Notes under the pieces: model-generated | Database searches by the model: none | What the model saw: only the letters and a program-made list of their open reading frames with translations | Told to the model about the DNA's origin: nothing | Position numbers and translations under genes: made by a program | From: Desertivirga xinjiangensis | GTDB lineage: Bacteria; Bacteroidota; Bacteroidia; Sphingobacteriales; Sphingobacteriaceae | Assembly: GCF_024436435.1 (NCBI RefSeq) | Contig: NZ_JAFMZP010000002.1 | Span: 558,001 to 622,000, forward strand | Reading direction: 5' to 3' | DNA length: 64,000 nucleotides | In this document: positions 52,029-61,667 of the stretch, one piece after another | How positions within the stretch are numbered: the stretch's first letter is position 1 | Layout of the letters: every line of letters begins with the position of its first letter

Positions 52029-55000
52029 ATGAAAAAAACCTTTATCACCCTCTTGATTTCCTTTATTACTATCAACAGCATCTTTGCACAAAAGACGGCA
52101 GATAAATACAAAGTACTGATAACAAAGATAGATTCATTAGCAATTAAAGGCTTACCAAAATCGGCTTTAGCCGAGATTGGTAAACTCGAAGATCTTGCCA
52201 GGAGAGAAAAGAACACCCCTCTGCAAATTAAAGCTACCATCTACCGCATAACTTTTATGTCGTACCTGGAGGAAACTGCACTTGAATCGATTATTGCACG
52301 ATTAAAAACAGATATCAACCTTACAGCCTATCCTGTCAGACCTGTTCTTGAATCCCTACTGGGGGAGCTTTATTGGCGTTACTACCAGAACAATCGTTAC
52401 CAGTTCAGTAAAAGGTCCATATTGGAGAAACCTGATGATGACTTTACCCGCTGGGATCTGAAGACGATCATCCGTGAAGTGTCCGTCTTGTATAAGGCCT
52501 CTTTAAAAGAAACAGAGAAGCTACAAAGAACGCCTCTTGAGGCACTGGAAGGCGTTCTAATCGGTGATACGACAACACGATATTTACGCCCTACATTGTA
52601 CGATCTGCTGGCCCATCGTGCACTTGATTTTTTCCTGCATGAAGAAGCTGATCTTCTTAAGCCTAAACAACCCTTTACTCTCAGAGATGCTAAATTATTT
52701 GCAGGCAGTCGTGATTTTATAAACAGCCCCATTATTTCTTCTGATACTTTATCTACAAGTTATCAGGGGCTTAAGCTTTTGCAGGACCTCAGCCAATTTC
52801 ATCTGAATAAAGCTAATAGCGCCGCACTTGCAGACGTAGATTTAAAGCGTCTGGAGTTTGTTTTCAGGAAATCGGTGCATACTGATAAAGACAGTCTTTA
52901 TGTAAGAAACTTAAGGGAGCGTATTAAAACGCTTCCAAAAAGCGAGATAATTGGCGACGCCTTGATTTTATTATCCCGGTATTACATGCAGAAGGATAGT
53001 CTTAAGCTGGCACTAAATTATGCTGAACAGGCAACATTGATAAAGTCAGGAAGCCTGGCTGAGAAGAATGGCCGGTCGCTGATTATGCAGATCAGACACA
53101 AGGAAATTTCAGTGGCTGCTGAAAATGTAAATCTGCCGGATAACCCTATTTTAGTTTTCCTCAACTATAAAAACATCCAGGAAGTAAAGTATAACCTTTA
53201 TAAATTGACCGACAAGCAATTCGCAGAGATCAGGAAACTTGATGAAAATTATGAAAGATGGGGCAGTACATCTGTAAGGCCTTCGAAGGCGTTATTGAAA
53301 TACCTCTCGGCTAAAAAGGGATACGCCCAAGCTCAGTTTAAGATTAAAGATCCGCTCGATTACCGCAAGCATACTACAGAGTTTGCTCTTAAACCCCTGA
53401 CGACCGGAAACTACTTATTATTAACAGGACTTCCAGGAGACGTAGACAGCTGTTTAAGCCTGCTGCAGTTCAAAGTTACTAAGCTAAGTTATACATCGAG
53501 AGTTACACCGTCGGGAGATATTGAAGTTAGAACGCTTAACCGCGAAACAGGAGAACCGCTAGCCCATGTTACTGTCAGTCTGAAACGGGTTGAATATAGT
53601 TCAGGGCAGAGAGCGGATGTTCTTCTTGGCTCGGGAAAAAGCGATAAAGAGGGTAAATTTACCTATTCTGGTATGAGCGGTAGTTTTGGACAGACAACTA
53701 TAAGTTTGTCTCTTGCCGATGACTCTTACAAAGATGAAGGACATTACTTATATGGAGTATTGAAGAGCAAATCATCACCGAAAGACGTAACCAGAACTAT
53801 ATTGTTTACCGACCGTCATGTTTATCGCCCTGGTCAGTCGGTATATTTTAAAGGGATAAAGCTTGTACAAACAGGGGCAAGTTCAAGTATTCTGGTGAAT
53901 GAACCCACCAAAGTTTATTTAAAAGATGCCAACGGAAAAGATATAAGCTCGGCAGAGCTGAAGACCAATGAGTTTGGTACATTCAGTGGCTCATTCATTC
54001 TTCCTCCAGGTAGCTTGAACGGCAGTTTTCGCATACATTCTGATAATGGTTCAAAGCCGTTTCAGGTTGAGGAATATAAACGGCCATCCTTTACAGTGGA
54101 GGTAGATGCAGTAAAAGAAAGTTACCGGTTGGATGATTCCGTGATGGTTAAAGGCCGGGTCGCTGCATTTTCCGGATACGGCCTGTCCCACGCGAATATT
54201 GCTTACCGGGTCGTCCGAAAAAGGACAAATCACCGCAGGTTTCATTACTATGGAAATCCAAACCCGGGCACTGAGATACTTTCTGATACCATCGAAACGA
54301 ATGGAAGCGGGGAGTTTACTGTCAGATTTAAGGCCCTGCCTGAAGAACTTCCTTCCCAGGAAAATATGGTATATAATTTTGAGATCAGTATTGACGCCAT
54401 GGATATGAGCGGTGAAACGCATTCCGCTTTCGCGAATGTAGCCGTTTCTGAGAAGGTCTATACCATCAATCTGCTCTTGCCTGAAAGATTACTTCCCGGG
54501 GATGAGAAAGAGGGAACAGTGAATTCGGGAAGCTTTAAGCCAGGCAAAGGACCGCTGTATATTGTCGATGGGCGTGTCTTCGAAGATTTTAAAAGTTTAG
54601 ATCCATCGGAGATCGCGGAAATTCAGGTGCTCAAAGACGCATCAACCACGGCGATTTACGGTTCACGTGGAGCAAGTGGTGTTGTTCTCATCACAACAAA
54701 AAATAAAAACGAAACGAATGTTTCTAAAGCTGACCCTTTCAAAGTTCCTATAGGTTTAAGTAATCTCAATAATCAAAATCTGGATGGTGAAGTAAAGGTG
54801 AAGGTATATAGCCTGAAGACTCCGGAAAGAACAACTATAAAACGTCTGTGGACTAGTCCCGACCTGCCTATTCTTTCAAAAGATGAATTTTCTCAGCTGT
54901 TTCCCTATTACGAATATAATAACGACCTTAAGTATAAAAGCTGGCCCGTGATAGCACTTGTGGCGGCCAGGCAGCAAAAATTAAATGGGGAAAAAAAAGA

Positions 55001-58000
55001 GTCTCTGGATCTGTCTTTTCTGAAAAATGAGAAAAGCGGAGTATATAAGATAGAAGTTTTTGCTACAAACCGCACAGGTGATACTTGTTCTGCGACGTAT
55101 TTTACCAGTCTGATCATACAACCAGATGTTCCGGCGAAATCCGAGGATTGGCTTATCCCGGTAAAGACGGTGGTAATTCCTGGTAAAGAAGCTGAATTCC
55201 TGGTTGGCACAGGTATACCAGGAAACATATTAATGGAAACCTATGAGGCAGATCAGCTACTTTCCTCGCAATGGTTGAAAATTGGGAACAAGCAGGAATT
55301 GGTTAAGGTTCCTGTAAACGTAGATAGCAAAAACTTGCGGTTTCAATTTATAACGGTCTTTCAGAACCGTATGATGAGTAGCTATCATGACGTTTCCCTA
55401 CGGAAATCAGCCAGGGACCTGGAGATTCGTTTTCTGACACATCGCGATAAATTGCTGCCGGGACAAAAAGAGCAGTGGAAGCTTCAGGTTAAAGCTAAAG
55501 ATAAGCAAGCCGCTGAAATGCTGGCCGGGCTTTACGATGCCTCGCTGGATGACGTTGCGCAGCCGGACTCATGGACCGCCAATTTGAGGTTTTCGGAGGA
55601 GGTACCAGGTTATTTTCGTTGGAATGGCGGCAACTTTGTGCAGCAAGCAAACAGCTTACCATTTAGGTACCAATATATCAATAGCTCGGTTTCAGAACGT
55701 AATTATGAGTCTCTTGATTTATTAGGATCCAGGCATTTCAGTGGATATAATGATGTTTATTTCGGTTATTTAACAAAGCTTACTTCTAAAGCTAAGCACG
55801 AAGCAGGAGCAAAAATGGTACCCGGTGATGCTGTATTAAATGAAGTAGCGGTTGTGGGTTACGGTACCCAGAGGAAACAGGACCTTACCGGGGCTGTCAG
55901 TTCAGTTACAGCGCCTGGGGAGGAAAAGAGTATTATGATCAGGGGAACCAGTTCAATTGTCGAAGACAACAGTGTCTATGATTTTGCAGCAGTGCCTGCT
56001 CCCAAAAAAACAGAGACGGCCAGCATTCGAAAGAACTTCGCTGAAACAGCTTTTTTTTATCCGCACCTGCTTACCAACGAAAAAGGTGAAATCCTGATTG
56101 AATTTACAATTCCGGAGGCATTAACACGCTGGCGATTCAGGGCTTTTGCCCATACCAAAGACCTGCAGTCAGGTCATATTGAAACGGAGGTGGTTACACA
56201 AAAAGATTTGATGGTCTCGGCAAACACACCCAGGTTTTTCAGGGAGGGCGATACCATTAAACTATCTGCAAGAATAGCTAATTTAAGCAAGCGGCCAATC
56301 ACTGGAAAAGTGAAGCTGCAACTATTCAACGCGTTAAACATGCAGCCAGTAACCTTGTTGGTCAATGCCGGTGAGGCTGAACAAAATTTCGAGATAGGAA
56401 GCTCGCTTAATAAATCGGTTTCGTTTAAACTTGTTATACCTCCCGGCCTGGATGCCATTACTTATCGTTTAACTGCTGATGCCGGTAAGTTTAGTGATGG
56501 TGAGGAAAACACAATTCCAGTGTTACCCAACGCCATGGTGGTGACAGAGTCAATGCCTATGATGGTGCGGGCAGGCCAGACGAAGGACTTTACGTTTGAT
56601 AGATTGCTGAATAATACAAGCGAAACATTAGAGCATAAAACACTTACTTTGGAATACACATCCAATCCAGCCTGGTATGCTGTTCAGGCCTTGCCATACC
56701 TTATGGAGTTTCCTTACGAAGGTTCCGAACAGACCTTTAGTCGCGTTTTTGCCAATAGCCTGGCAAGTAATATTGTGAATAAGCATCCTCAGATTAAAAC
56801 AGTATTCGATCAATGGAAGAACCTTAACAGAGGTGCACTACTATCGAACCTGGAAAAAAACCAGGAACTTAAAGCGCTCCTGATAGAAGAAACTCCATGG
56901 CTGCAGCAGGCAGCCAACGAAGCGGAGCAGAAAAAACGGGTTGCTCTTTTGTTCGATCTAAACAAGATGGCTAATGAAATGCAATTGAATATTGAAAAAC
57001 TGCGTAAAATGCAGCGCTCTGACGGTGGGTTTCCCTGGTTTGCAGGATCCAACTACTCTGACAGATATATCACCCAACATATTCTGGCCGGGCTTGGGCA
57101 GTTGATGAATGTTAAAGCGGTACCAGATTCCAGGCTTTTGGAGGAAATTGGTAAGGAGGCTATGAAGTACCTGGACAATGAGATTGTACAGGATCATAAA
57201 GTAGCTTTAAATTATGAAAAGAAGCATAAGGTTAAGCTTAAGGAGTTATCATACATTACATTGCATGCCTTGTATGTTCGTTCTTATTTTCAGGACGAAC
57301 CGAAGTCTGCCCAATTGAAATTAGCTCTAAATTATTTCCTTCCAGTCCTTATCACAAGCTGGAAGTTCAAATCTGTTTATGAACAAGGACTCATGGCTGT
57401 CGTTATGCATAGAAATAAAGATATTGAAAATGCCAAAGCCGTAATCCGCTCGCTCATAGAAAGGGCCCGGCAATCTGATGAACTGGGGATGTATTGGCCG
57501 GAAAATAAGCTTGGATATTATTGGTATCAGTCGCCAATAGAAACCCAGGCCCTGCTGATTGAGTTTTTTACTGAAACCGGCGCCAGCCCGAAACATATCG
57601 ATGAAATGAAGATCTGGCTGCTAAGAAATAAACAAACTACAAACTGGAAAACAACTAAAGCTACAGCTCTGGCCTGTTATGCCCTTTTAATGCGTGGCGA
57701 CAACTGGTTAGCATCTCAGTCGCTGCCAGGCATCAGTCTTGGGTCAAAAACGTTGACCGATCTAAAACCAGGACTTAAAGCAGAAGCTGGATCCGGTTAT
57801 ATTAAAACCAGCTGGAAAGAAAGGGCGATAAAAACTGAACTGGGGAAGGTTAGTTTAAAAAATGATTCTAAGCTGGTAAACTGGGGAGCGCTACACTGGC
57901 AATACCTTGAACGCCTGGACAAGATCACCAGTGCAGAAACAGCCTTAAAACTTGAGCGCAAATACTTTATTCAGAAGCAAACTGATGCTGGTCCAGTATT

Positions 58001-58361
58001 AACTGCGATCGATAAAAACCATAAACCTAGGACAGGGGATCTGCTAAAAGTGGTGGTGTATCTGAACGCAGACAGGGATTATGAATACGTACAGCTGAAG
58101 GATATGCGTCCGTCAGGAACGGAGCCTGTGGATGTATTGTCTGGTTACAAGTATCAGGAAAGATTTTACTATTACCAGGTGACTAAAGACGTGTCAACAA
58201 ATTTCTTTATAAACAATCTTCCAAAGGGTAAATATGTATTTGAGTATCGCCTGAGGGTAGTGCAGTCAGGGAATTTCTCAACCGGGATCAGCAGCATACA
58301 ATGTTTATATGCCCCTGAATATAATGCTCACTCAGAAGGCGAGAGGATGGAGATTGATTAA
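52029..58361 (+). CDS. giant alpha-2-macroglobulin-like protein with embedded TonB-plug fragments
   Basis: The protein (about 2110 residues) is exported (MKKTFITLLISFITINSIFA, cut before Q). It contains an N-terminal helical/beta region, an MG2-type domain (about 588-690; TILFTDRHVYRPGQSVYFKG), the A2M core (about 1335-1430; ETAFFYPHLLTNEKGEILIE, PEALTRWRFRAFAHT), a helical thioester-domain equivalent (about 1560-1850) and a C-terminal receptor-binding-like part. At the thioester site PYEGSEQTF has Gly1565 where Cys is expected, so no thioester can form. Two pieces of a SusC-type plug are embedded in frame: residues 842-891 (PLYIVDG to VLITTK) and 1270-1310 (LNEVAVVGYGTQ to IMIRGTSSI). Their order is the reverse of that in transporters. 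ATG 52029 is preferred over TTG 52017. A role in envelope defence or protease inhibition is inferred from the family. Confidence 0.88.
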   Translation: MKKTFITLLISFITINSIFAQKTADKYKVLITKIDSLAIKGLPKSALAEIGKLEDLARREKNTPLQIKATIYRITFMSYLEETALESIIARLKTDINLTAYPVRPVLESLLGELYWRYYQNNRYQFSKRSILEKPDDDFTRWDLKTIIREVSVLYKASLKETEKLQRTPLEALEGVLIGDTTTRYLRPTLYDLLAHRALDFFLHEEADLLKPKQPFTLRDAKLFAGSRDFINSPIISSDTLSTSYQGLKLLQDLSQFHLNKANSAALADVDLKRLEFVFRKSVHTDKDSLYVRNLRERIKTLPKSEIIGDALILLSRYYMQKDSLKLALNYAEQATLIKSGSLAEKNGRSLIMQIRHKEISVAAENVNLPDNPILVFLNYKNIQEVKYNLYKLTDKQFAEIRKLDENYERWGSTSVRPSKALLKYLSAKKGYAQAQFKIKDPLDYRKHTTEFALKPLTTGNYLLLTGLPGDVDSCLSLLQFKVTKLSYTSRVTPSGDIEVRTLNRETGEPLAHVTVSLKRVEYSSGQRADVLLGSGKSDKEGKFTYSGMSGSFGQTTISLSLADDSYKDEGHYLYGVLKSKSSPKDVTRTILFTDRHVYRPGQSVYFKGIKLVQTGASSSILVNEPTKVYLKDANGKDISSAELKTNEFGTFSGSFILPPGSLNGSFRIHSDNGSKPFQVEEYKRPSFTVEVDAVKESYRLDDSVMVKGRVAAFSGYGLSHANIAYRVVRKRTNHRRFHYYGNPNPGTEILSDTIETNGSGEFTVRFKALPEELPSQENMVYNFEISIDAMDMSGETHSAFANVAVSEKVYTINLLLPERLLPGDEKEGTVNSGSFKPGKGPLYIVDGRVFEDFKSLDPSEIAEIQVLKDASTTAIYGSRGASGVVLITTKNKNETNVSKADPFKVPIGLSNLNNQNLDGEVKVKVYSLKTPERTTIKRLWTSPDLPILSKDEFSQLFPYYEYNNDLKYKSWPVIALVAARQQKLNGEKKESLDLSFLKNEKSGVYKIEVFATNRTGDTCSATYFTSLIIQPDVPAKSEDWLIPVKTVVIPGKEAEFLVGTGIPGNILMETYEADQLLSSQWLKIGNKQELVKVPVNVDSKNLRFQFITVFQNRMMSSYHDVSLRKSARDLEIRFLTHRDKLLPGQKEQWKLQVKAKDKQAAEMLAGLYDASLDDVAQPDSWTANLRFSEEVPGYFRWNGGNFVQQANSLPFRYQYINSSVSERNYESLDLLGSRHFSGYNDVYFGYLTKLTSKAKHEAGAKMVPGDAVLNEVAVVGYGTQRKQDLTGAVSSVTAPGEEKSIMIRGTSSIVEDNSVYDFAAVPAPKKTETASIRKNFAETAFFYPHLLTNEKGEILIEFTIPEALTRWRFRAFAHTKDLQSGHIETEVVTQKDLMVSANTPRFFREGDTIKLSARIANLSKRPITGKVKLQLFNALNMQPVTLLVNAGEAEQNFEIGSSLNKSVSFKLVIPPGLDAITYRLTADAGKFSDGEENTIPVLPNAMVVTESMPMMVRAGQTKDFTFDRLLNNTSETLEHKTLTLEYTSNPAWYAVQALPYLMEFPYEGSEQTFSRVFANSLASNIVNKHPQIKTVFDQWKNLNRGALLSNLEKNQELKALLIEETPWLQQAANEAEQKKRVALLFDLNKMANEMQLNIEKLRKMQRSDGGFPWFAGSNYSDRYITQHILAGLGQLMNVKAVPDSRLLEEIGKEAMKYLDNEIVQDHKVALNYEKKHKVKLKELSYITLHALYVRSYFQDEPKSAQLKLALNYFLPVLITSWKFKSVYEQGLMAVVMHRNKDIENAKAVIRSLIERARQSDELGMYWPENKLGYYWYQSPIETQALLIEFFTETGASPKHIDEMKIWLLRNKQTTNWKTTKATALACYALLMRGDNWLASQSLPGISLGSKTLTDLKPGLKAEAGSGYIKTSWKERAIKTELGKVSLKNDSKLVNWGALHWQYLERLDKITSAETALKLERKYFIQKQTDAGPVLTAIDKNHKPRTGDLLKVVVYLNADRDYEYVQLKDMRPSGTEPVDVLSGYKYQERFYYYQVTKDVSTNFFINNLPKGKYVFEYRLRVVQSGNFSTGISSIQCLYAPEYNAHSEGERMEID

Positions 58362-58443
58362 GTACAACGACTAGCTTTATTTAAAAGTGTAAAAAATTAA
58401 AACTGGCATGCCTGTATTAGAACTTATAAAAAGCTATCCTTAC

Positions 58444-58453
58444 TAACGCTTAT
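58444..58453 (+). repeat. intergenic motif TAACGCTTAT
   Basis: This near copy of the TARCGCTTCT motif lies about 83 bases after the alpha-2-macroglobulin stop, in the gap before the GH20 gene. It is followed by GTGCGGTGTGTGC. Confidence 0.2.
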
Positions 58454-58500
58454 GTGCGGTGTGTGCGAACAAACCGGCATTTTTTTGGACTCTTGTTTCC

Positions 58501-58533
58501 TTTGACACACAAAAATGTATATTTTAGCATTTG
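58501..58533 (+). promoter_or_regulatory. candidate promoter of the GH20 gene
   Basis: TTTG (58501-58504), a 20-base spacer and TAGCATTTG (58525-58533) resemble the Bacteroidota promoter, with one extra base inside the -7 element. It would place the transcript start near 58540. That supports the ATG at 58560 and argues against the one at 58515. Confidence 0.35.
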
Positions 58534-58559
58534 CGAACAACGCGATATACACTGCACAC

Positions 58560-60479
58560 ATGATACTTAGACAAATTACATTAATAGCCCTGTGTTGCTT
58601 GACTGGGCTTGCTGTTCTGGCTCAGAATACTGAAAGAAAAATTTCAATTATCCCTGAACCTGTTGACATCAACAGAACTGGAGGCCATTTTACCCTTCCT
58701 GCAAAAATAACCATCAGATCGGCGGAATCTCCAGAGGTTATGAACACTGCCAGCCTGTTAAAATCAAGGTTGGAGGCAGCGACTGGAGCAAGCGTAGAAA
58801 CCAGTAATACAGACGATACTTATACCATCAGGCTGCAGCTAAATGCTGATGAGGACGCAGTCTTAGGCAAAGAGGGTTACCGCTTGCAGGTTAGCCCCAA
58901 AACAATCATAATAAAAGCCAATCAGCCAGCCGGTTTGTATTACGGAGCACAATCATTGCTGCAACTCTTTCCGCATGAAATAGAAAGCGCCAGGCCCGTA
59001 AAAACAGAAAAATGGCAGATCCCTTGTGTCAATATAATGGATTATCCTAGATTTGCATGGCGCGGACTAATGTTCGATGTTTCACGGCACTTCTTTACTA
59101 AAGAAGAAGTAAAGAAGTTTATCGATAATATGGTGAGATACAAGTATAATATGCTTCATCTTCACCTTACCGACGATGAAGGTTGGCGCATTCAGATAAA
59201 AAGCTTACCCAAGCTTACAGAAGTTGGAGCCTGGAGGGTGAACAAGACCGGTCAGTTTGGTACATTTTCTCCACCGACGCCGACTGAACCCAGAGACTAC
59301 GGCGGCTTTTATACCCAGGATGATATTAAAGAGTTGATCAAATATGCTGCTGACCGCTTTGTGAACATAATGCCTGAAATTGATGTGCCGGGACATAGCC
59401 TGGCTGCAGTAGTATCTTATCCGGAACTTTCGTGTACTCCAGGGGTAGAAAAGTACTCCGTACGTGCGGGGGAGCCTATCATGGACTGGTCGCAAGGTGC
59501 CCCGCCCATCGCAATGCTTGACAATACACTTTGTCCCGCTAATGAAAAGGTGTATGATTTTCTGGATAAAGTGATCACGGAAGTTGCTGCCCTGTTTCCC
59601 TTTGAATATATTCATATGGGTGGTGATGAGGCCCCTCATAATTATTGGGAGAAGAATCCTGCTATATTGGAGCTTATGAAGCGAGAAGGATTAAAGACAA
59701 TGGAAGAGGTACAAGGATATTTTACTCGCAGGGTGGAGACTATTGTGCAGTCTAAAGGGAAGAAATTCATTGGATGGGACGAAATATTAAGTGGTTCGCC
59801 TTCTCAGTCAACGGCGGTAATGAGTTGGCGAGGGGTTGATGGAGGTATCAAAGCCGCAAATTCTGGTCACGAAGTGGTGATGAGTCCCCTAACTTACGCT
59901 TACCTGGATTATATGCAGGGAGATGTGGCGATCGAGCCTAAAATTTACGCCACCTTGCGTTTAAACAAATCTTACAAATTTGATCCGGCAGAAGGTATCA
60001 CTAATGTCAATTTAGTAAAAGGAGGACAGGCTAACTTATGGACCGAAAATGTTTACAACATGCGTCATGCTGAATACATGGTTTGGCCAAGAGGAATGGC
60101 TATAGCGGAGTCGGTTTGGTCACCTCCAGCTAAAAAAGACTGGACAAGCTTTTACCCCAAAGTGGAAGAGCATTTTAAACGTTTAGATTTTGCTGAAACA
60201 AAATATGCGCCAAGTATTTATGATCCAATTTTTCAGGCTTCCGCCGGACCACAAAACACTTTGATGGTGCAGTTAAGTACTGAAATTCCCGGTCTGGATA
60301 TTCATTACACTTTTGATAACTCTTTTCCTGATAATTTCTATCCCAAATATACGTCGCCTCTTATTGTGCCAAAAGACGCTAATACCTTAAAGGTGATCAC
60401 GTACCGTGATGGAAAGCCTATCGGCCGCATAATCACTGTGCAGATCAGTGACCTGAAGGGGAGAATTAAAAAGAAATAG
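58560..60479 (+). CDS. GH20 family beta-N-acetylhexosaminidase
   Basis: The 639-residue exported enzyme releases terminal N-acetylglucosamine or -galactosamine. From ATG 58560 it has a proper signal peptide (MILRQITLIALCCLTGLAVLAQ); an upstream ATG at 58515 would place 15 residues before it. The N-terminal GH20b domain (about 28-150) precedes the TIM barrel: YPRFAWRGLMFDVSRHF, LHLHLTDDEGWRI, EIDVPGHS, and the catalytic Asp-Glu in HMGGDEAPHNYWEKNP. W residues of the active site lie in MSWRG and NLWTENV. A C-terminal Fn3-like or chitobiase-C segment (YTFDNSFPDNFYPKYTSPL) ends the chain. It is a single gene with its own terminator. Confidence 0.96.
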   Translation: MILRQITLIALCCLTGLAVLAQNTERKISIIPEPVDINRTGGHFTLPAKITIRSAESPEVMNTASLLKSRLEAATGASVETSNTDDTYTIRLQLNADEDAVLGKEGYRLQVSPKTIIIKANQPAGLYYGAQSLLQLFPHEIESARPVKTEKWQIPCVNIMDYPRFAWRGLMFDVSRHFFTKEEVKKFIDNMVRYKYNMLHLHLTDDEGWRIQIKSLPKLTEVGAWRVNKTGQFGTFSPPTPTEPRDYGGFYTQDDIKELIKYAADRFVNIMPEIDVPGHSLAAVVSYPELSCTPGVEKYSVRAGEPIMDWSQGAPPIAMLDNTLCPANEKVYDFLDKVITEVAALFPFEYIHMGGDEAPHNYWEKNPAILELMKREGLKTMEEVQGYFTRRVETIVQSKGKKFIGWDEILSGSPSQSTAVMSWRGVDGGIKAANSGHEVVMSPLTYAYLDYMQGDVAIEPKIYATLRLNKSYKFDPAEGITNVNLVKGGQANLWTENVYNMRHAEYMVWPRGMAIAESVWSPPAKKDWTSFYPKVEEHFKRLDFAETKYAPSIYDPIFQASAGPQNTLMVQLSTEIPGLDIHYTFDNSFPDNFYPKYTSPLIVPKDANTLKVITYRDGKPIGRIITVQISDLKGRIKKK

Positions 60480-60494
60480 TTTATTCAGGTTTAT

Positions 60495-60531
60495 AAATAA
60501 AAAGTCACGGGTTTACCGTGACTTTTTATTT
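60495..60531. terminator. bidirectional terminator after the GH20 gene
   Basis: A 16-bp perfect stem (60495-60510 with 60516-60531; core AAAAAGTCACGG) closes a 5-base loop and gives U-runs both ways. It serves the GH20 gene and the convergent lipoprotein gene ending at 60549. Confidence 0.93.
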
Positions 60532-60548
60532 TGATGGATTAAAAAGAT

Positions 60549-61052
60549 TTAGTCCATGCTTTCGACTATTTTAGCTTCGAACTTTCCTTCCGTCAAAACC
60601 ATGCTGGCATCCCCGTTTAGTTCTTTAACAGTTGCCGAGAATGTTCCCTTAACTTCCTTATCATTTGAAGAAGTAATTTTAACCGTGGCTTCCTCCGCAT
60701 AGTATAATTTGGCTGCCGATTCTTTTCCTACAGTATAAAGGACCATCACCCCATCATCATCGTTATTGTCATCATCGCCTTCTAACACGTAGTCTCCTAC
60801 TCCATGAAAGTTGTCAATAGCAACAGTAACCGCTTCTGAACTATTAGAACCGTAAATCCCAAGCTCGTCTTCATCTGTTTTGTAGGCAAAAAGATGAGTA
60901 CTCGTTTTCTGAGATCCATCGACTTTGAATGACATTTTTGTTGACTTAACATCTTCTTCGTCATCAACTTTGTTGTCGTCATCTTTTTTACACGATGACA
61001 GTGTTGCCGCAAAAAGGCCAAGCATTAAAAATGCAGATGTAAATTTTTTCAT
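60549..61052 (-). CDS. small acidic lipoprotein of unknown function
   Basis: The 167-residue protein has leader MKKFTSAFLMLGLFAATLSS then Cys21, followed by a strongly charged linker (KKDDDNKVDDEEDVK). A beta-rich domain of about 125 residues is also rich in Asp and Glu (GDDDNNDDDG near residue 94). No known motif is visible. Small lipoproteins with this layout (DUF6252-like) are common in Bacteroidota. The acidic loop could bind calcium, but this is speculation. It is a single gene with its own terminator. Confidence 0.65.
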   Translation of the reverse strand: MKKFTSAFLMLGLFAATLSSCKKDDDNKVDDEEDVKSTKMSFKVDGSQKTSTHLFAYKTDEDELGIYGSNSSEAVTVAIDNFHGVGDYVLEGDDDNNDDDGVMVLYTVGKESAAKLYYAEEATVKITSSNDKEVKGTFSATVKELNGDASMVLTEGKFEAKIVESMD

Positions 61053-61233
61053 AAAAATAAAATGTTAAAATTTTATAGATGATTACGGAGCATATCAGTA
61101 AACAATTACAATGCAAGAAAAAAATGTTACTCTGTTTTTGGAACTGTAAAGTTTTGCCTGGCCGGCATTATGCGAAAGGAATCAGGAAAAGGGGGGAGTA
61201 AAAAGGGGAGAGCTTGAACGAATTATACACAAA

Positions 61234-61262
61234 CCCTATGAGGTGTTTTGCTACTCATAGGG
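61234..61262 (-). terminator. terminator downstream of the HPF-like gene
   Basis: CCCTATGAG (61234-61242) and CTCATAGGG (61254-61262) form a perfect 9-bp stem with an 11-base loop, 18 bases past the HPF-like stop. On the minus strand a TTTGTG tract follows. Confidence 0.7.
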
Positions 61263-61280
61263 CTTATAAATACTGAAAAA

Positions 61281-61595
61281 CTAATAAGTCTTAAGACGTC
61301 CCAAAGTGGTTTCCAAAGAAGCTTTAAGTTTATCAATAGCTCCTTTAACGGCTTGTTCTAGCGTATCTGCGTTGTTTGTAACCGCAATTGGCTTCAAACC
61401 TTCTAACTTTGCTTCGAGCATGCAGCGCTGATCGTTCCTGGTTTCTTTGCTGCCGTTCTCATCCGTAAGATGAACTTCGATCCTGGTAATCTGACTACCG
61501 AATCTGCTTAAAGCGTCTGTGATTACACCCGTGAAATAAGCATTCAGCCTTTCACTCCCAGCAATATTATTATCTGTATTGAATTGAATTACCAT
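61281..61595 (-). CDS. HPF/RaiA-type ribosome-associated protein
   Basis: The 104-residue protein has the beta-alpha-beta-beta-beta-alpha pattern of the short ribosome hibernation factors. It starts MVIQFNTDNNIAGSERLNAY, with IEVHLTDENGSKE in the middle and a C-terminal helix (TLEQAVKGAIDKLKASLETTL). These proteins bind the small subunit in the decoding region during stationary phase. It lacks the extra C-terminal dimer domain of long HPF. It lies 72 bases downstream of the YfiT-type gene in the same direction and may share its transcript; a terminator follows. Confidence 0.85.
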   Translation of the reverse strand: MVIQFNTDNNIAGSERLNAYFTGVITDALSRFGSQITRIEVHLTDENGSKETRNDQRCMLEAKLEGLKPIAVTNNADTLEQAVKGAIDKLKASLETTLGRLKTY

Positions 61596-61667
61596 TTATT
61601 TGTGTTTATGTGTGAAATTTCAACTCGTGTTATAACATAAAAAGTGTCCTCTTGTTCTCTGCTTATT

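Noticed and set aside
52029-58361. The idea that the alpha-2-macroglobulin gene is an assembly chimera with a SusC gene
   Set aside because: Both plug pieces are short, in frame, flanked by typical macroglobulin sequence and in reverse order, which a single mis-join cannot produce. Reads should still be checked.
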